Source of the DNA: an uncultured Lachnospiraceae bacterium
GTDB taxonomy: Bacteria; Bacillota; Clostridia; Lachnospirales; Lachnospiraceae
Length of the DNA: 64,000 bases
Assembly (NCBI GenBank): GCA_934292725.1
Contig: CAKQXY010000006.1
Coordinates: 1 to 64,000, forward strand
Reading direction: 5' to 3'
Shown one piece after another: positions 17,409-26,353 of the stretch. The notes under the pieces were generated by a model. That model worked only from the letters and a program-made list of their open reading frames with translations, searched no databases and had not been told where the DNA came from. A program made the position numbers and the translations under genes. Position 1 is the stretch's first letter, and every line of letters begins with the position of its first letter.

Positions 17409-18338
17409 ATGGCAAAAAGAAAACACAGGTTAGGATACGGGTTAGGCGTACAGCTTCAGCTGCATTCAATGATGTTACCAGGAACATTATTAATGATTGT
17501 TTTTAATATTATTCCATTGTTTGGATTGATATTGGCCTTTAAGAATTATAAGGTTACGCAGGGAATCGTTGGAATTTTTACTAGTCCATTTTATGGCTTT
17601 CAAAACTTTAAAATTATTTTTTCCAACCATGATTTTATGGGAATGCTTGTAAATACGCTTGGCATCAATCTGATTGGACAATTGGTTACCATTCCGCTTA
17701 CAATCATCTTTGCTTTATTTATTAATGAGATTATACATGAAAAAATGAAGAATTTGGTAAAAACAGTAACCTATATGCCGCATTTTATATCTTGGGTTGT
17801 TTTTGGAAGTATTGTAATTAATTTATTGGCTTCAGATGGAGCAATCAACCAGCTTTTATTAAAGCTTGGCATTTTAAAAAATCCAGTTGTATTTATGGCA
17901 AAATCAGATTACTTTTGGGCGATCAGTATTATATCAAGTCTGATTAAGGAAATTGGATGGGGAACTATTTTATATACAGCAGCAATTGCCGGAGTAGATC
18001 AAGAAATGTATGAGGCCGCAGAAATTGATGGAGCAGGACGCTATCGCAAGATGTGGAGTATTACACTCCCATGTATAAAGGGTACAATTGTAATTATGGT
18101 AATTTTTGCAGTAGCTGGTATTATGAATAATAATTTTGACCAGATATTCGTTTTGCAAAATTCCTTTAACCTAGAGCGAAGCGAGGTAATTGATAGCTAT
18201 ATTTATAAGGTTGGTCTGCAACAGCTGCAATTTGGTATGGCATCAGCAATCAATATTTTCAAGTCAGCGATTGCACTTGTTTTACTGTTTATTGCGAATT
18301 TCGTTTCAGGAAAACTGACAGGTAGTGGATTGTTCTAG
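17409..18338 (+). CDS. CUT1 sugar ABC transporter permease (LplB type)
   Basis: A 309-residue inner-membrane permease with about six transmembrane helices. It forms the channel of an oligosaccharide importer with the next gene product. The ATPase-contacting EAA loop is visible near residue 201 (YEAAEIDGAGRYRK followed by ITLP). GGAGAGAAGG precedes the ATG at 17409. The gene ends 16 bp before the next permease gene. No ATP-binding subunit is encoded nearby. Confidence 0.92.
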   Translation: MAKRKHRLGYGLGVQLQLHSMMLPGTLLMIVFNIIPLFGLILAFKNYKVTQGIVGIFTSPFYGFQNFKIIFSNHDFMGMLVNTLGINLIGQLVTIPLTIIFALFINEIIHEKMKNLVKTVTYMPHFISWVVFGSIVINLLASDGAINQLLLKLGILKNPVVFMAKSDYFWAISIISSLIKEIGWGTILYTAAIAGVDQEMYEAAEIDGAGRYRKMWSITLPCIKGTIVIMVIFAVAGIMNNNFDQIFVLQNSFNLERSEVIDSYIYKVGLQQLQFGMASAINIFKSAIALVLLFIANFVSGKLTGSGLF

Positions 18339-18354
18339 GAAGGAGGGAAAGACA

Positions 18355-19284
18355 ATGGCAAGAGAAAAAAAGTTACATTCAAAAAAGAAAAATGAAAGAT
18401 ATTTCATGATTAGATTGTACATTGTGATGACACTTATTATGTTAATTACACTGTATCCGATGTGGTATTCGGTTATTAACTCATTGAATTCAGCAGCAGA
18501 TCTTTCCAAGAACGGATATGCCTATCTGTTACCCCGTGATTTTACATTGGATAGTTGGAAAGCAGTTGTAAAAGATGGAGAAATTGTTCGAGCATTTGGC
18601 ATTACTGCTAGCAGAACGATTTTGGTTACTTTTTTTCAGACACTGATAACAGCAATGTTTGCATATGGTTTTTCTAGAAATAATCTGATTGGAAAAAAGT
18701 TTTATACATTGTTGGGATTTACTAGTATGTATTTAAGTGGTGGTGTAATCGCTTACTTTATTCTTTTCAATTATTTAAAACTATATAATTCCTATTGGGT
18801 TTATATCATTCCGAACTTGTTTGGTGGATTTTATAATGTTATTATTTTTACTGCAAACTTTAAAGGAATTCCAGATTCCCTTTTTGAGTCAGCAAGAATT
18901 GATGGATCATCTGAATATCGTGTATTCTTTAAGATTGTTTTGCCACTTTCAAAACCGGTACTTAGCGCACTTGGAATTTTCACAGCAGTGGGTGTCTGGA
19001 ATGATTATACAGCCACATTATATTATACACGATCACCAAAGCTCCAGACATTATCATATTATTTGCTTTCTGTTACGAAGTCGAGTAAGGCAGCAGAAGA
19101 ACTCCAGAAGTCAATGGACGTAGGAACCGCAGCCAATATCCGAAATGTGGTAGCATCGGCATCAAACTATAAGACAATTGAGTTGTCCTGCATGGTATTT
19201 GCAGCACTGCCGCTTATTGTTATCTATCCATTTCTTCAGAAGTTTTTTGAGAAGGGTGTGATGGTTGGTTCTGTAAAGGGTTAA
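18355..19284 (+). CDS. CUT1 sugar ABC transporter permease (YtcP/LplC type)
   Basis: A 309-residue permease, the second membrane subunit of the importer. The EAA-type loop is FESARIDGSSEYRV near residue 177, followed by IVLPLSKP. The C-terminal KGVMVGSVKG tail is the usual end of this subfamily. AAGGAGGG precedes the ATG at 18355. It lies directly before a glycosidase gene in the same operon. Confidence 0.92.
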   Translation: MAREKKLHSKKKNERYFMIRLYIVMTLIMLITLYPMWYSVINSLNSAADLSKNGYAYLLPRDFTLDSWKAVVKDGEIVRAFGITASRTILVTFFQTLITAMFAYGFSRNNLIGKKFYTLLGFTSMYLSGGVIAYFILFNYLKLYNSYWVYIIPNLFGGFYNVIIFTANFKGIPDSLFESARIDGSSEYRVFFKIVLPLSKPVLSALGIFTAVGVWNDYTATLYYTRSPKLQTLSYYLLSVTKSSKAAEELQKSMDVGTAANIRNVVASASNYKTIELSCMVFAALPLIVIYPFLQKFFEKGVMVGSVKG

Positions 19285-19311
19285 AACTTTTGCAAAAGAA
19301 AGGAAAAGAAC

Positions 19312-20214
19312 ATGGAAACAAAAATGGAAAAGGGGTTTCCAGCACCGTTGTTTCGCGATCCTATTTTTGATGGAGCATCAGACCCAACGGTGATTTGGAA
19401 CAAAAAGGAAGCGTGCTACTATATGTTTTATACCCAGAGGCGTTCTACATCGGTGCAGGTTGGATTTTCATCAATCCATGGAAGTAAGATTGGAGTGGCA
19501 ACGTCAACAGATAAAAAAAGTTGGCTTTATCGCGGTACATTAGAAAATCTTGATATTGAGCATGGTCATAATACCTTTTGGGCACCAGAGATTTTGGAGG
19601 CAAATGGAACATATCATATGTATGTATCATATATTACAGGAATCCCAACAACATGGGAGTATCCAAGACACATTCTCCACTATACATCTGAAAATCTTTG
19701 GGACTGGACTTATCAGTCAACATTGCAGCTGTCATCTGAGCGCGTGATTGATGCATGTGTGTATGAGGTTTGTCCGGGTGTTTACAAGATGTGGTATAAG
19801 GATGAAAACCATGACAGCCATATTTATGCAGCACAGAGCACTGACCTGTATCAATGGGAGGTAGTTGGAGAGGAAATTTCTGACTGTTCACAGGAAGGAC
19901 CGAATGTATTTGAGCTTGGTGGAAAGAAATGGATGATATGTGATTGCTGGAAGGGTCTTTCAGCGTATGTATCAGATGATTTTACTAATTGGAAACGTTG
20001 CCCAGGTAATCTTCTTGTAGAGCCAGGTAAGGATCCATCTGATCAGACAAATGGTCATCATGCAGATATTCTAGTAGAAAATGGTGAAGCAGAGATTTAT
20101 TATTTTACTGGACAGTATCAAGAAAACTGTGCGGATGCAGGACTTCGTGCACTGACTGCTGTGCAGGGGTGTAGGCTGTATGCAGAGGATGATAAGCTTT
20201 GTTGTGTGAGATGA
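19312..20214 (+). CDS. GH43/GH32-like beta-propeller glycosidase
   Basis: A 300-residue single-propeller glycosidase of the GH43/GH32 superfamily. The likely catalytic aspartate is in GASDPTVIW near residue 25. A possible acidic catalytic residue is in FWAPEIL near residue 90, and later blades carry GPNVFELGGKKWM and HHADILVENG. No signal peptide is present. As the last gene of the AraC/kinase/regulator/transporter operon, it probably hydrolyses the imported oligosaccharide. The exact family and linkage are uncertain. Confidence 0.7.
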   Translation: METKMEKGFPAPLFRDPIFDGASDPTVIWNKKEACYYMFYTQRRSTSVQVGFSSIHGSKIGVATSTDKKSWLYRGTLENLDIEHGHNTFWAPEILEANGTYHMYVSYITGIPTTWEYPRHILHYTSENLWDWTYQSTLQLSSERVIDACVYEVCPGVYKMWYKDENHDSHIYAAQSTDLYQWEVVGEEISDCSQEGPNVFELGGKKWMICDCWKGLSAYVSDDFTNWKRCPGNLLVEPGKDPSDQTNGHHADILVENGEAEIYYFTGQYQENCADAGLRALTAVQGCRLYAEDDKLCCVR

Positions 20215-20323
20215 TCGGGAATTAAAAGAGAATTTTTGACAAATACTAGATTTTGCCAGTGGGATATGATATACTATCTCTAGGCAAAAGATGTTATCAC
20301 GATCATGATTGGTCGTCAAAATG

Positions 20324-20356
20324 AAAACCCCCAGTGTGCCAGCACTGGGGGTTTTC
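20324..20356 (+). terminator. strong terminator closing the 11.1-20.2 kb operon
   Basis: AAAACCCCCAGTG ... CACTGGGGGTTTT, 13 perfect pairs with a six-base loop and a T tail. The gap 20215-20536 otherwise holds only the promoter of the next gene. An isolated TTGACA (20236-20241) has no correctly spaced -10. Confidence 0.92.
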
Positions 20357-20456
20357 CATTCCATTTTTACAGCAGAAACACTGCCTTTTTAAACAAAATA
20401 AACTGGCAAAAACAAGAATAATAAGCGATTTTGCACAGAAACGAACGGAAAATAGA

Positions 20457-20485
20457 TGGAAATGAAAGAAGTGCTTTGTTATAAT
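20457..20485 (+). promoter_or_regulatory. promoter of the URO-D/M20 pair
   Basis: TGGAAA (20457-20462), 17 bp, and a perfect extended -10 TGTTATAAT (-10 at 20480-20485). The start would fall near 20492. Confidence 0.6.
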
Positions 20486-20536
20486 TGTTTCAAATAAAAG
20501 TTTAAGTGGCAATAAAAGGCCAGAAAGGGAAGAATA

Positions 20537-21532
20537 ATGACAAAGAAAGAACGTGTACTTCATGCATTCCACAATGAACCGGTAGATCGTGTGCCAATCG
20601 CATTTTGGTATCATTTTTCACCAGATGATGATTTTGGACAGGAGACGATTGATGAGCATTTGAGATTGTACCGTGAGGCAGATTTTGATCTGATTAAGGT
20701 TATGTGCGATGGATATTTTAATTATCCAAATCCAGGAATTGCTCAGATTAAAAAACCAGAGGATTGGTTTAATTTAAAGCCAATGGGTCCAGATCATCCA
20801 TTTATCCGTAAGCAGATTGCTCGCGTAAAGGGGGTAGTTGAAGCAGCAAAGGATGAGTGCTGCGTATTTTATAATGTATTTTGTCCAATGTCTTTGATGC
20901 GTTTTGGTACGAGCGAGGAGCTTCTTATGAGCCATTTAAAGGCAAATCCAGAAGCAGTATGTCATGCATTTGAGATAATTGGAGAAGATATCAAATCTCT
21001 GATCAAGGGTGTGATTGAAGAAGCAGGCTGCACCGGTATTTATTATTGCGTTCAAAATGCAGAGGAGTTTCGTTTTACGGCAGAGGAATACAAAAAAATC
21101 GTAACACCGGCAGAGTTAGCTGTTTTGGAGTATGCTAATACATTGAGTGACAACAACATTTTGCACTGCTGTGGCTGGGCAGGAGATAAAAACAGAATTG
21201 AAGTATGGAAGGACTATCCGGCAAGAGCTGTCAATTGGGCAGTTTATGTTGAAAATTTGAGCCTGAAGGATGGCAAGAATTATTTTGGCGGACGTTGTGT
21301 GCTTGGAGGATTTGACAACCGCAAGACGGGTGTTCTTTATAGTGGAAGCAAGCAGGCTGTAAAGGATGAGACAAAGCGTCTTCTTAAGGAAACTGGAACC
21401 ATTGGAGTGATTCTTGGCGGTGACTGCACAGTACCTAGTGATATTGACCATGAGCGTTTTAGCTGGGTAAGAGAGGCTGCTGATGAGTTTATGGGACTGT
21501 TGACTGACAAGAGCATTCGCGCGGGAAGGTGA
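20537..21532 (+). CDS. uroporphyrinogen decarboxylase (URO-D) family protein
   Basis: A 331-residue (beta/alpha)8-barrel of the URO-D superfamily. The organism-level role is unlikely to be haem synthesis: the family in anaerobes consists mostly of corrinoid-dependent methyltransferases and uncharacterised relatives. A possible metal-binding LHCCGWAGD motif lies near residue 208, similar in place to the zinc site of MtaA/CmuA-type enzymes. No corrinoid protein gene is near. GAAAGGGAAG precedes the ATG. It is co-transcribed with an M20 peptidase whose start lies four bases after its stop, suggesting a joint pathway of unknown substrate. Confidence 0.8.
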   Translation: MTKKERVLHAFHNEPVDRVPIAFWYHFSPDDDFGQETIDEHLRLYREADFDLIKVMCDGYFNYPNPGIAQIKKPEDWFNLKPMGPDHPFIRKQIARVKGVVEAAKDECCVFYNVFCPMSLMRFGTSEELLMSHLKANPEAVCHAFEIIGEDIKSLIKGVIEEAGCTGIYYCVQNAEEFRFTAEEYKKIVTPAELAVLEYANTLSDNNILHCCGWAGDKNRIEVWKDYPARAVNWAVYVENLSLKDGKNYFGGRCVLGGFDNRKTGVLYSGSKQAVKDETKRLLKETGTIGVILGGDCTVPSDIDHERFSWVREAADEFMGLLTDKSIRAGR

Positions 21533-21536
21533 TCGG

Positions 21537-22997
21537 ATGAGTTTGGGAGAGTTGCAAAGAGAACAGATGACAGATGAGGACAGGGAGATTGCATTGTGGG
21601 TCTCTGATAAAATGCCGCAGCTAGTTAAGGATCTGACTAGAATTTGCCGCATCCCAAGTGTGGCGGTTGTGCCAGAGGACAAAAAGCCGCCATATGGTCC
21701 AGAATGTGTCAGAGTATTAGACGAGATGCTGCAGATTGGCAGGGAGTATGGGCTTGACACAAAAAATTTTGACTCTTGTGTTGGCCGAATCAGATATGGA
21801 GATGGTGATAAGTCCATTGGAATCTGGAGTCATCTTGATGTTGTTCCAGTAGGAGGCTACTGGGAGCATGATCCGTTTGAGCCCGTTGTGGAGCAGGGAT
21901 ATATGATCGCCAGAGGCTGTCAGGATAATAAAAGCTCAGCGGCAATGGCGCTATATGTTCTTTTATATATGAAGGAACATAAAATTAAGCTTCCATACAG
22001 CCTAGATGCTTATATGGGTACGTGCGAAGAGGTTGGAATGTTTGATATTGATCATTTTGTGGCTCATTATCAGTGTCCAGAGCTGTCTCTTGTACCAGAC
22101 AGCGGTTTTCCGGTATGCTGCGGAGAGCGCGGAAGTTTCAATGGTGAGCTTACGGCAAATGACAGTGTTAGTGAGAGGCTGATTTCTTTGTCATGTGACT
22201 GTGGTTTGTATTCTGTTCCTAATATTGCGGAGGCTGTTGTTTTAGACGCGCCGCGTATTAAAGAGCTTATATCATCAAAGAAATCATCTGTAACAGTGGA
22301 ACAAGTGCAGACAGAAGATGGAGAGCGTGCATGGAGACTTACAGCTTGCGGCATAACAGCTCATGGTGCATCACCAAAAGGCGGAAGCAATGCATTGACG
22401 ATTCTTTGTGAGGCGATCTGCCAATATGAACTTGCCTCAGAGAATGACTGCAAAGTGTTGTCATGGATTGTTTCAATTAATAAAGATGGTAATGGAACAC
22501 CGCTTGGTGTATTTTTTGAGGATGAAATTTCAGGACCGACTATATTGACTGTGACACAGGGATGGATTCGGGATGGTCACCTGGTATTTGGCTTTTTGTC
22601 AAAGTACCCGGCAGGCTGCAAAGAAGATCTCGCAGTGACAGCAAAAAAGAAAGCAAATGAAAATGGATTTTCTCTTAATGTAACAAGAAATACAAAGCCA
22701 ACACTTTTTGATCCTAAGCATCCAGCGGTGAAAATTATGACGGACACATATAATCGCCTGACGAAAAATAATGCAAAGCCATTTGTGATGAGCGGTGGAA
22801 CTTATGCAAGAAAGCTTCCAAGAGCTTTCGCGTGCGGAACAGGTATGCCGCTTCCGCCGGCTCCAGAGGGACTTTTCTTAAAAGGACATGGTGACTATCA
22901 TCAGCCAGATGAGGCTATTTCGCTAAAACGTGTTGAGATGGCACTTGTGATTTATATCAAGGGAATACTTGAGATTTGCAGAAAAGTAACATTATAA
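21537..22997 (+). CDS. M20 family dipeptidase-like metallohydrolase
   Basis: A 486-residue M20 metallopeptidase of the PepV/Sapep type. Zinc ligands and catalytic residues are visible: WSHLDVVP near residue 101, GCQDNKS near residue 126 and the glutamate pair in GTCEEVG near residue 164. The late HGDYHQPDE stretch is also typical. The enzyme probably hydrolyses a dipeptide or an N-acyl amino acid in the cytoplasm. The ribosome site GGAAGGTGA overlaps the end of the URO-D gene, which implies translational coupling. The same operon ends at a terminator shared with the DUF697 gene. Confidence 0.85.
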   Translation: MSLGELQREQMTDEDREIALWVSDKMPQLVKDLTRICRIPSVAVVPEDKKPPYGPECVRVLDEMLQIGREYGLDTKNFDSCVGRIRYGDGDKSIGIWSHLDVVPVGGYWEHDPFEPVVEQGYMIARGCQDNKSSAAMALYVLLYMKEHKIKLPYSLDAYMGTCEEVGMFDIDHFVAHYQCPELSLVPDSGFPVCCGERGSFNGELTANDSVSERLISLSCDCGLYSVPNIAEAVVLDAPRIKELISSKKSSVTVEQVQTEDGERAWRLTACGITAHGASPKGGSNALTILCEAICQYELASENDCKVLSWIVSINKDGNGTPLGVFFEDEISGPTILTVTQGWIRDGHLVFGFLSKYPAGCKEDLAVTAKKKANENGFSLNVTRNTKPTLFDPKHPAVKIMTDTYNRLTKNNAKPFVMSGGTYARKLPRAFACGTGMPLPPAPEGLFLKGHGDYHQPDEAISLKRVEMALVIYIKGILEICRKVTL

Positions 22998-23024
22998 CGA
23001 TTTATACAGAAAAAATACAAAAAT

Positions 23025-23056
23025 CCCGCCGCTTTATGTAAGCGGCGAGGTTTTTG
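23025..23056. terminator. terminator shared by the M20 and DUF697 genes
   Basis: CCGCCGCTT-TATGT-AAGCGGCGAGG with T runs on both sides. The stop codon of the minus-strand DUF697 gene (23034-23036) lies at the edge of the hairpin loop, so its last codons form one arm. Confidence 0.85.
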
Positions 23057-23999
23057 TGCTTTTAAATACTTTTTTTACAGATGCAGCAGCAGCTTCCTTA
23101 GCGCCTTGCGCTGTCTTCTTAGCCATTGTAATCACATCTTTATGTAACTCACATTTTTTAAGAAAATCAATTGCTTCTTTATAAGAATCTTTTCGTGCCT
23201 GCGGCATTTCAATCGGACCGTCAGCGCTGAAAAGATATTTTTTTGTTAAGATACCAACACGGATTGTCATAAATGCATTGACGGTACCCTGTGCGGCAGA
23301 GGCAAAGACAAGGCCGGGAAGCTTCATGGCAGCGTTTCCAGTTACAAGCGGCAGCAATTCTTCAAGATCCATTTCTTCAAGACCTCCTGCTAAAAAAGTT
23401 GCCTTTAAGATGCGCACATAGAGTCCAAGGAGTGCTGCACCGCTTGGGCGATAGCCGCAGGACTCTACTATGGTGCGTATCAGGTGGAGATTGACAGAAA
23501 GCATGGAAAACATATCGTAAAAAGCTGTCTGAGAGATTGCTGTTGTAACAAAAGCCGTCTTTGCAGCCCTTTTAATCTCGCTGTCTATGACAGGAGAGAA
23601 TTTTTCTGTGAAAAAATCAATCAAAAGATCATCAGCCTGATTGCCTTGTTTTAAGAAATCCTCAAGCTGCGCAGTTTCTTCATTTGTAAGCTCTGTGTTT
23701 TTCTTTAAGTTATCGGTAAGCTTGCGGCACCAGTAAAAGCGGGCACGTCCATCGCGGTAGCGAAGCATATACATAGAAAAGATTGGGCGCTGCCAAACAC
23801 TTACAATAGGCCATATAATACCAGCACCCAAACAGGCAAGAACAATTAGTCCGTACAGCCAGGCAAGAATGGGACTGACAGAATTAAGCTGCTGCCCAAG
23901 AGAGATTAGACCGCTGAGCAAAAAGAGAAACAGTAAAAGAAAAAGTGAGACAGTGGGGATTATGACAGAAAGAGTTTGTGTCCTTTTAGAACGCTGCAT
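23034..23999 (-). CDS. DUF697 family membrane protein
   Basis: A 321-residue protein with two N-terminal membrane helices (about residues 10-34 and 45-70), a basic cytoplasmic region, and a C-terminal alpha-helical segment resembling DUF697 (AISQTAFYDMFSMLSVNLHLIR, then GYRPSG). DUF697 proteins are often linked to small GTPases or stress, but no function is firmly known. I chose the ATG at 23999 because AGGAGAGGAG lies 11 bases upstream; an earlier ATG at 24041 sits within a leader hairpin. The gene stands alone with its own promoter. It is not evidently related to glycan use. Confidence 0.6.
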   Translation of the reverse strand: MQRSKRTQTLSVIIPTVSLFLLLFLFLLSGLISLGQQLNSVSPILAWLYGLIVLACLGAGIIWPIVSVWQRPIFSMYMLRYRDGRARFYWCRKLTDNLKKNTELTNEETAQLEDFLKQGNQADDLLIDFFTEKFSPVIDSEIKRAAKTAFVTTAISQTAFYDMFSMLSVNLHLIRTIVESCGYRPSGAALLGLYVRILKATFLAGGLEEMDLEELLPLVTGNAAMKLPGLVFASAAQGTVNAFMTIRVGILTKKYLFSADGPIEMPQARKDSYKEAIDFLKKCELHKDVITMAKKTAQGAKEAAAASVKKVFKSTKTSPLT

Positions 24000-24018
24000 T
24001 TGTAAAAAGCTCCTCTCC

Positions 24019-24050
24019 TGAATCAATGTGTATTTTGTCATATTGATTCA
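24019..24050 (-). promoter_or_regulatory. leader hairpin before the DUF697 ribosome site
   Basis: On the minus strand TGAATCAAT (24050-24042) pairs perfectly with ATTGATTCA (24027-24019). The stem ends where the AGGAGAGGAG ribosome site begins. A TATAAT further upstream (24078-24073, minus) is the likely -10. Confidence 0.4.
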
Positions 24051-24168
24051 TGCTGTAATAATGATGTGGTTTATTATACACCAAAATGGAAAGAATATAA
24101 ACAAAAAAATAATGCATTTTGTGGCAAAGTGTATTTTGAGTAAACACATTGATAGTGAATATTTACTT

Positions 24169-24264
24169 GTTGCGCAAAGAAAATACAAAAGTTGCGCACA
24201 AAAGCTGCCATAAATTATAAAAATTAAATAAAGCAAAAATAAAAACGCTGTTTATTGTGCAAAT
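24169..24264 (+). repeat. repeated GTTGCGCA half-sites upstream of the permease operon
   Basis: GTTGCGCA occurs at 24169-24176 and 24191-24198, 22 bp apart or two helical turns. The variant ATTGTGCA lies at 24253-24260, next to the -35 of the promoter at 24263. Such same-face direct repeats upstream of a promoter fit an AraC-type activator. Otherwise the 402-bp gap 24000-24401 is A/T-rich and holds only the divergent promoters and the DUF697 leader hairpin. Confidence 0.4.
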
Positions 24265-24291
24265 AGACAATAAAAGCAAATGAGAATATAA
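24263..24291 (+). promoter_or_regulatory. promoter of the 24.4-27.9 kb transporter operon
   Basis: TAGACA (24263-24268), 17 bp, and a perfect TATAAT (24286-24291). Start near 24298, about 104 nt before the first ATG. Confidence 0.7.
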
Positions 24292-24401
24292 TAAATACAT
24301 AGTCAAAAACAACAAAGACAAAAACGACACAAAAAAACTAGAACAAAAAATGCAGTAAAATGCGCAAAAAAAGCCGCAGAAGCGGCAGAATGGGGGAAAC
24401 G

Positions 24402-25358
24402 ATGGGAAAAGAAAAGAAAGCCACCGGTCAGCCGACAGTAAAAAAGGAACCATTCCTAAAAGTGGTGAAGAAACATTGGATGCTTCTGTTGATGCTAGCG
24501 CCGGCGGTATGTTATGTGATTATATTTTCTTACATACCGATGACAGGAGTAATCCTTGCATTCAAGCAGTATCAGTATAAGGGAGGAATTTATCATTCTC
24601 CGTGGATTGGACTTCAGAATTTTAAATCGCTGATGATTGCCGGGAAGCTGGGTATGGTAACGCGCAACACGCTTTTGTATAATATCGCTTTTATTTTACT
24701 TGGTGTTGTATTTGAGATGGGAAGTGCAATTTTGATCAATGAGCTTACAAATAAGTATTTCAAAAAGATTGCACAGTCCTTTATGTTTCTCCCATACTTC
24801 ATCAGCTGGGTTGTAGCAGGCGCAGTTATGTACAACTTCTTCAACTATGAGCGTGGTATCGTAAACCATGTAATCAAGGCATTTGGAGGTACACCTTTTG
24901 ATCTGTACAATACACCAGCAGCGTGGCCGTTCATCTTGGTATTTTTAAAGATCTGGAAGCAGACTGGATATGGTTCTGTTGTTTATCTGGCAGCAATTAC
25001 CGGACTTGATCAGGAAATGTTTGAGGCAGCTTCTATTGATGGTGCAAGTGCATGGAAGAAGATTCGCTACATTACAATTCCATGTCTGAAGCCAACAATG
25101 GTGATTTTAGTTTTGTTAGCAATTGGAAATATCTTCCGTGGAGATTTCGGTCTTTTCTATCAGACAGTAAAATCAAGTGCACTTCTTCAGCCAATGACCG
25201 ATGTAATTGATACATATGTATTCCGTCTTTTAATCACAAACAGTGATATTGGTGTATCGGCAGCAGCTGGTTTGTATCAGTCAGTTCTCTGTTTTGTTAC
25301 CATTATGGTCTGCAATGCGCTTGTAAAGAAGGCAGATCCGGATTACGCATTGTATTAA
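24402..25358 (+). CDS. CUT1 sugar ABC transporter permease (LplB type)
   Basis: A 318-residue permease with about six membrane helices. The EAA loop is FEAASIDGASAWKK near residue 206, followed by ITIPCLKP. GGGGGA precedes the ATG at 24402; earlier in-frame ATGs at 24360 and 24390 lack suitable ribosome sites. In this locus the permeases come before the binding protein, opposite to the other three transporters. The likely substrate is a beta-galactoside, given the downstream GH2 and GH35 genes. Confidence 0.92.
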   Translation: MGKEKKATGQPTVKKEPFLKVVKKHWMLLLMLAPAVCYVIIFSYIPMTGVILAFKQYQYKGGIYHSPWIGLQNFKSLMIAGKLGMVTRNTLLYNIAFILLGVVFEMGSAILINELTNKYFKKIAQSFMFLPYFISWVVAGAVMYNFFNYERGIVNHVIKAFGGTPFDLYNTPAAWPFILVFLKIWKQTGYGSVVYLAAITGLDQEMFEAASIDGASAWKKIRYITIPCLKPTMVILVLLAIGNIFRGDFGLFYQTVKSSALLQPMTDVIDTYVFRLLITNSDIGVSAAAGLYQSVLCFVTIMVCNALVKKADPDYALY

Positions 25359-25374
25359 GAGGGGAGGAAGCACA

Positions 25375-26295
25375 ATGGCTAAGAATTTTGATGAAGAACT
25401 CACAGGTGGAAGACGAGTTCGCGGAAAAGATGATATTGCGATTCGCGCGGTCGGTTATATTTTGATTGGCTTGTTCGCTTTAATCTGTGTGATTCCGTTT
25501 TACCTGATTATTGTAGCATCCTTTACTGATGAGGCATCGCTGATTCGAAATGGTTATCCGTTAATTCCAACTGATTTTAGTGTTGAGAGTTACCGACTGT
25601 CACTGAAAAATCCAACAAGCATCCTGATGGCATACGGTGTAACGATTGGAGTAACCTTCTTTGGAACATTACTTGCTGTTTTTCTGGCATCCATGACTGG
25701 ATATGTTCTTTCAAGAAGAGACTTCCCATGGAGAAACAAGTTTTCATTCTTCTTTTTCTTCACAACACTGTTTAATGGTGGTCTTGTTCCTTGGTATATT
25801 CTTTGTGTGCGCTACCTGCACATGAAAAACTCAATCTGGGCATTGATTCTTCCGCTGATGTTCTCAGTATGGAACATGATTATTGCAAAAACGTTTATGA
25901 GCGGAATACCGGCAGCTATCACAGAATCGGCTAAGATTGACGGTGCAAATGATATCGTGATCTTTATAAAGCTTATCCTGCCGCTTAGTAAGCCATTAAT
26001 TGCAACACTCAGCTTGTTCTCAGCACTGGCATACTGGAATGACTGGTATAACTGTATGCTGTATATTACAAAGGACAACATGTTTACACTTCAGTATTAT
26101 CTGCAGAGAATGCTTGGTAATGCAGAGGCGATGCGAATAGTCGCGGAGAAGTCAGGAATTGCACTTGATACGATTCCACTAGAGAGTATGAAGATGGCGA
26201 TGACGGTAGTTGCGACGGGACCAATCGTTTTACTGTATCCATTTGTACAGCGCTATTTTGTAAAAGGTCTTACAATCGGTGCTGTAAAGGGCTGA
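25375..26295 (+). CDS. CUT1 sugar ABC transporter permease (YtcP/LplC type)
   Basis: A 306-residue second permease subunit. The EAA-type loop is TESAKIDGANDIVI near residue 184, followed by LILPLSKP, and the protein ends in the usual KGLTIGAVKG. GAGGGGAGG precedes the ATG, 16 bp after the previous gene. It forms the membrane channel with that gene product and the binding protein that follows. Confidence 0.92.
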   Translation: MAKNFDEELTGGRRVRGKDDIAIRAVGYILIGLFALICVIPFYLIIVASFTDEASLIRNGYPLIPTDFSVESYRLSLKNPTSILMAYGVTIGVTFFGTLLAVFLASMTGYVLSRRDFPWRNKFSFFFFFTTLFNGGLVPWYILCVRYLHMKNSIWALILPLMFSVWNMIIAKTFMSGIPAAITESAKIDGANDIVIFIKLILPLSKPLIATLSLFSALAYWNDWYNCMLYITKDNMFTLQYYLQRMLGNAEAMRIVAEKSGIALDTIPLESMKMAMTVVATGPIVLLYPFVQRYFVKGLTIGAVKG

Positions 26296-26353
26296 TAAAT
26301 AAAAAACAAACAAAACTCAAATAGAAAACATAACAAATAAGGAGGAACTTATT

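Noticed and set aside
20236..20275. TTGACA at 20236 with TATGAT or TATACT as a promoter.
   Set aside because: The spacings are 23 and 28 bp, which are too long, and a strong terminator follows at once.
21116..21817. Minus-strand 233-residue ORF opposite the URO-D and M20 genes.
   Set aside because: It is a shadow of two clear plus-strand genes and has no ribosome site or family motif.
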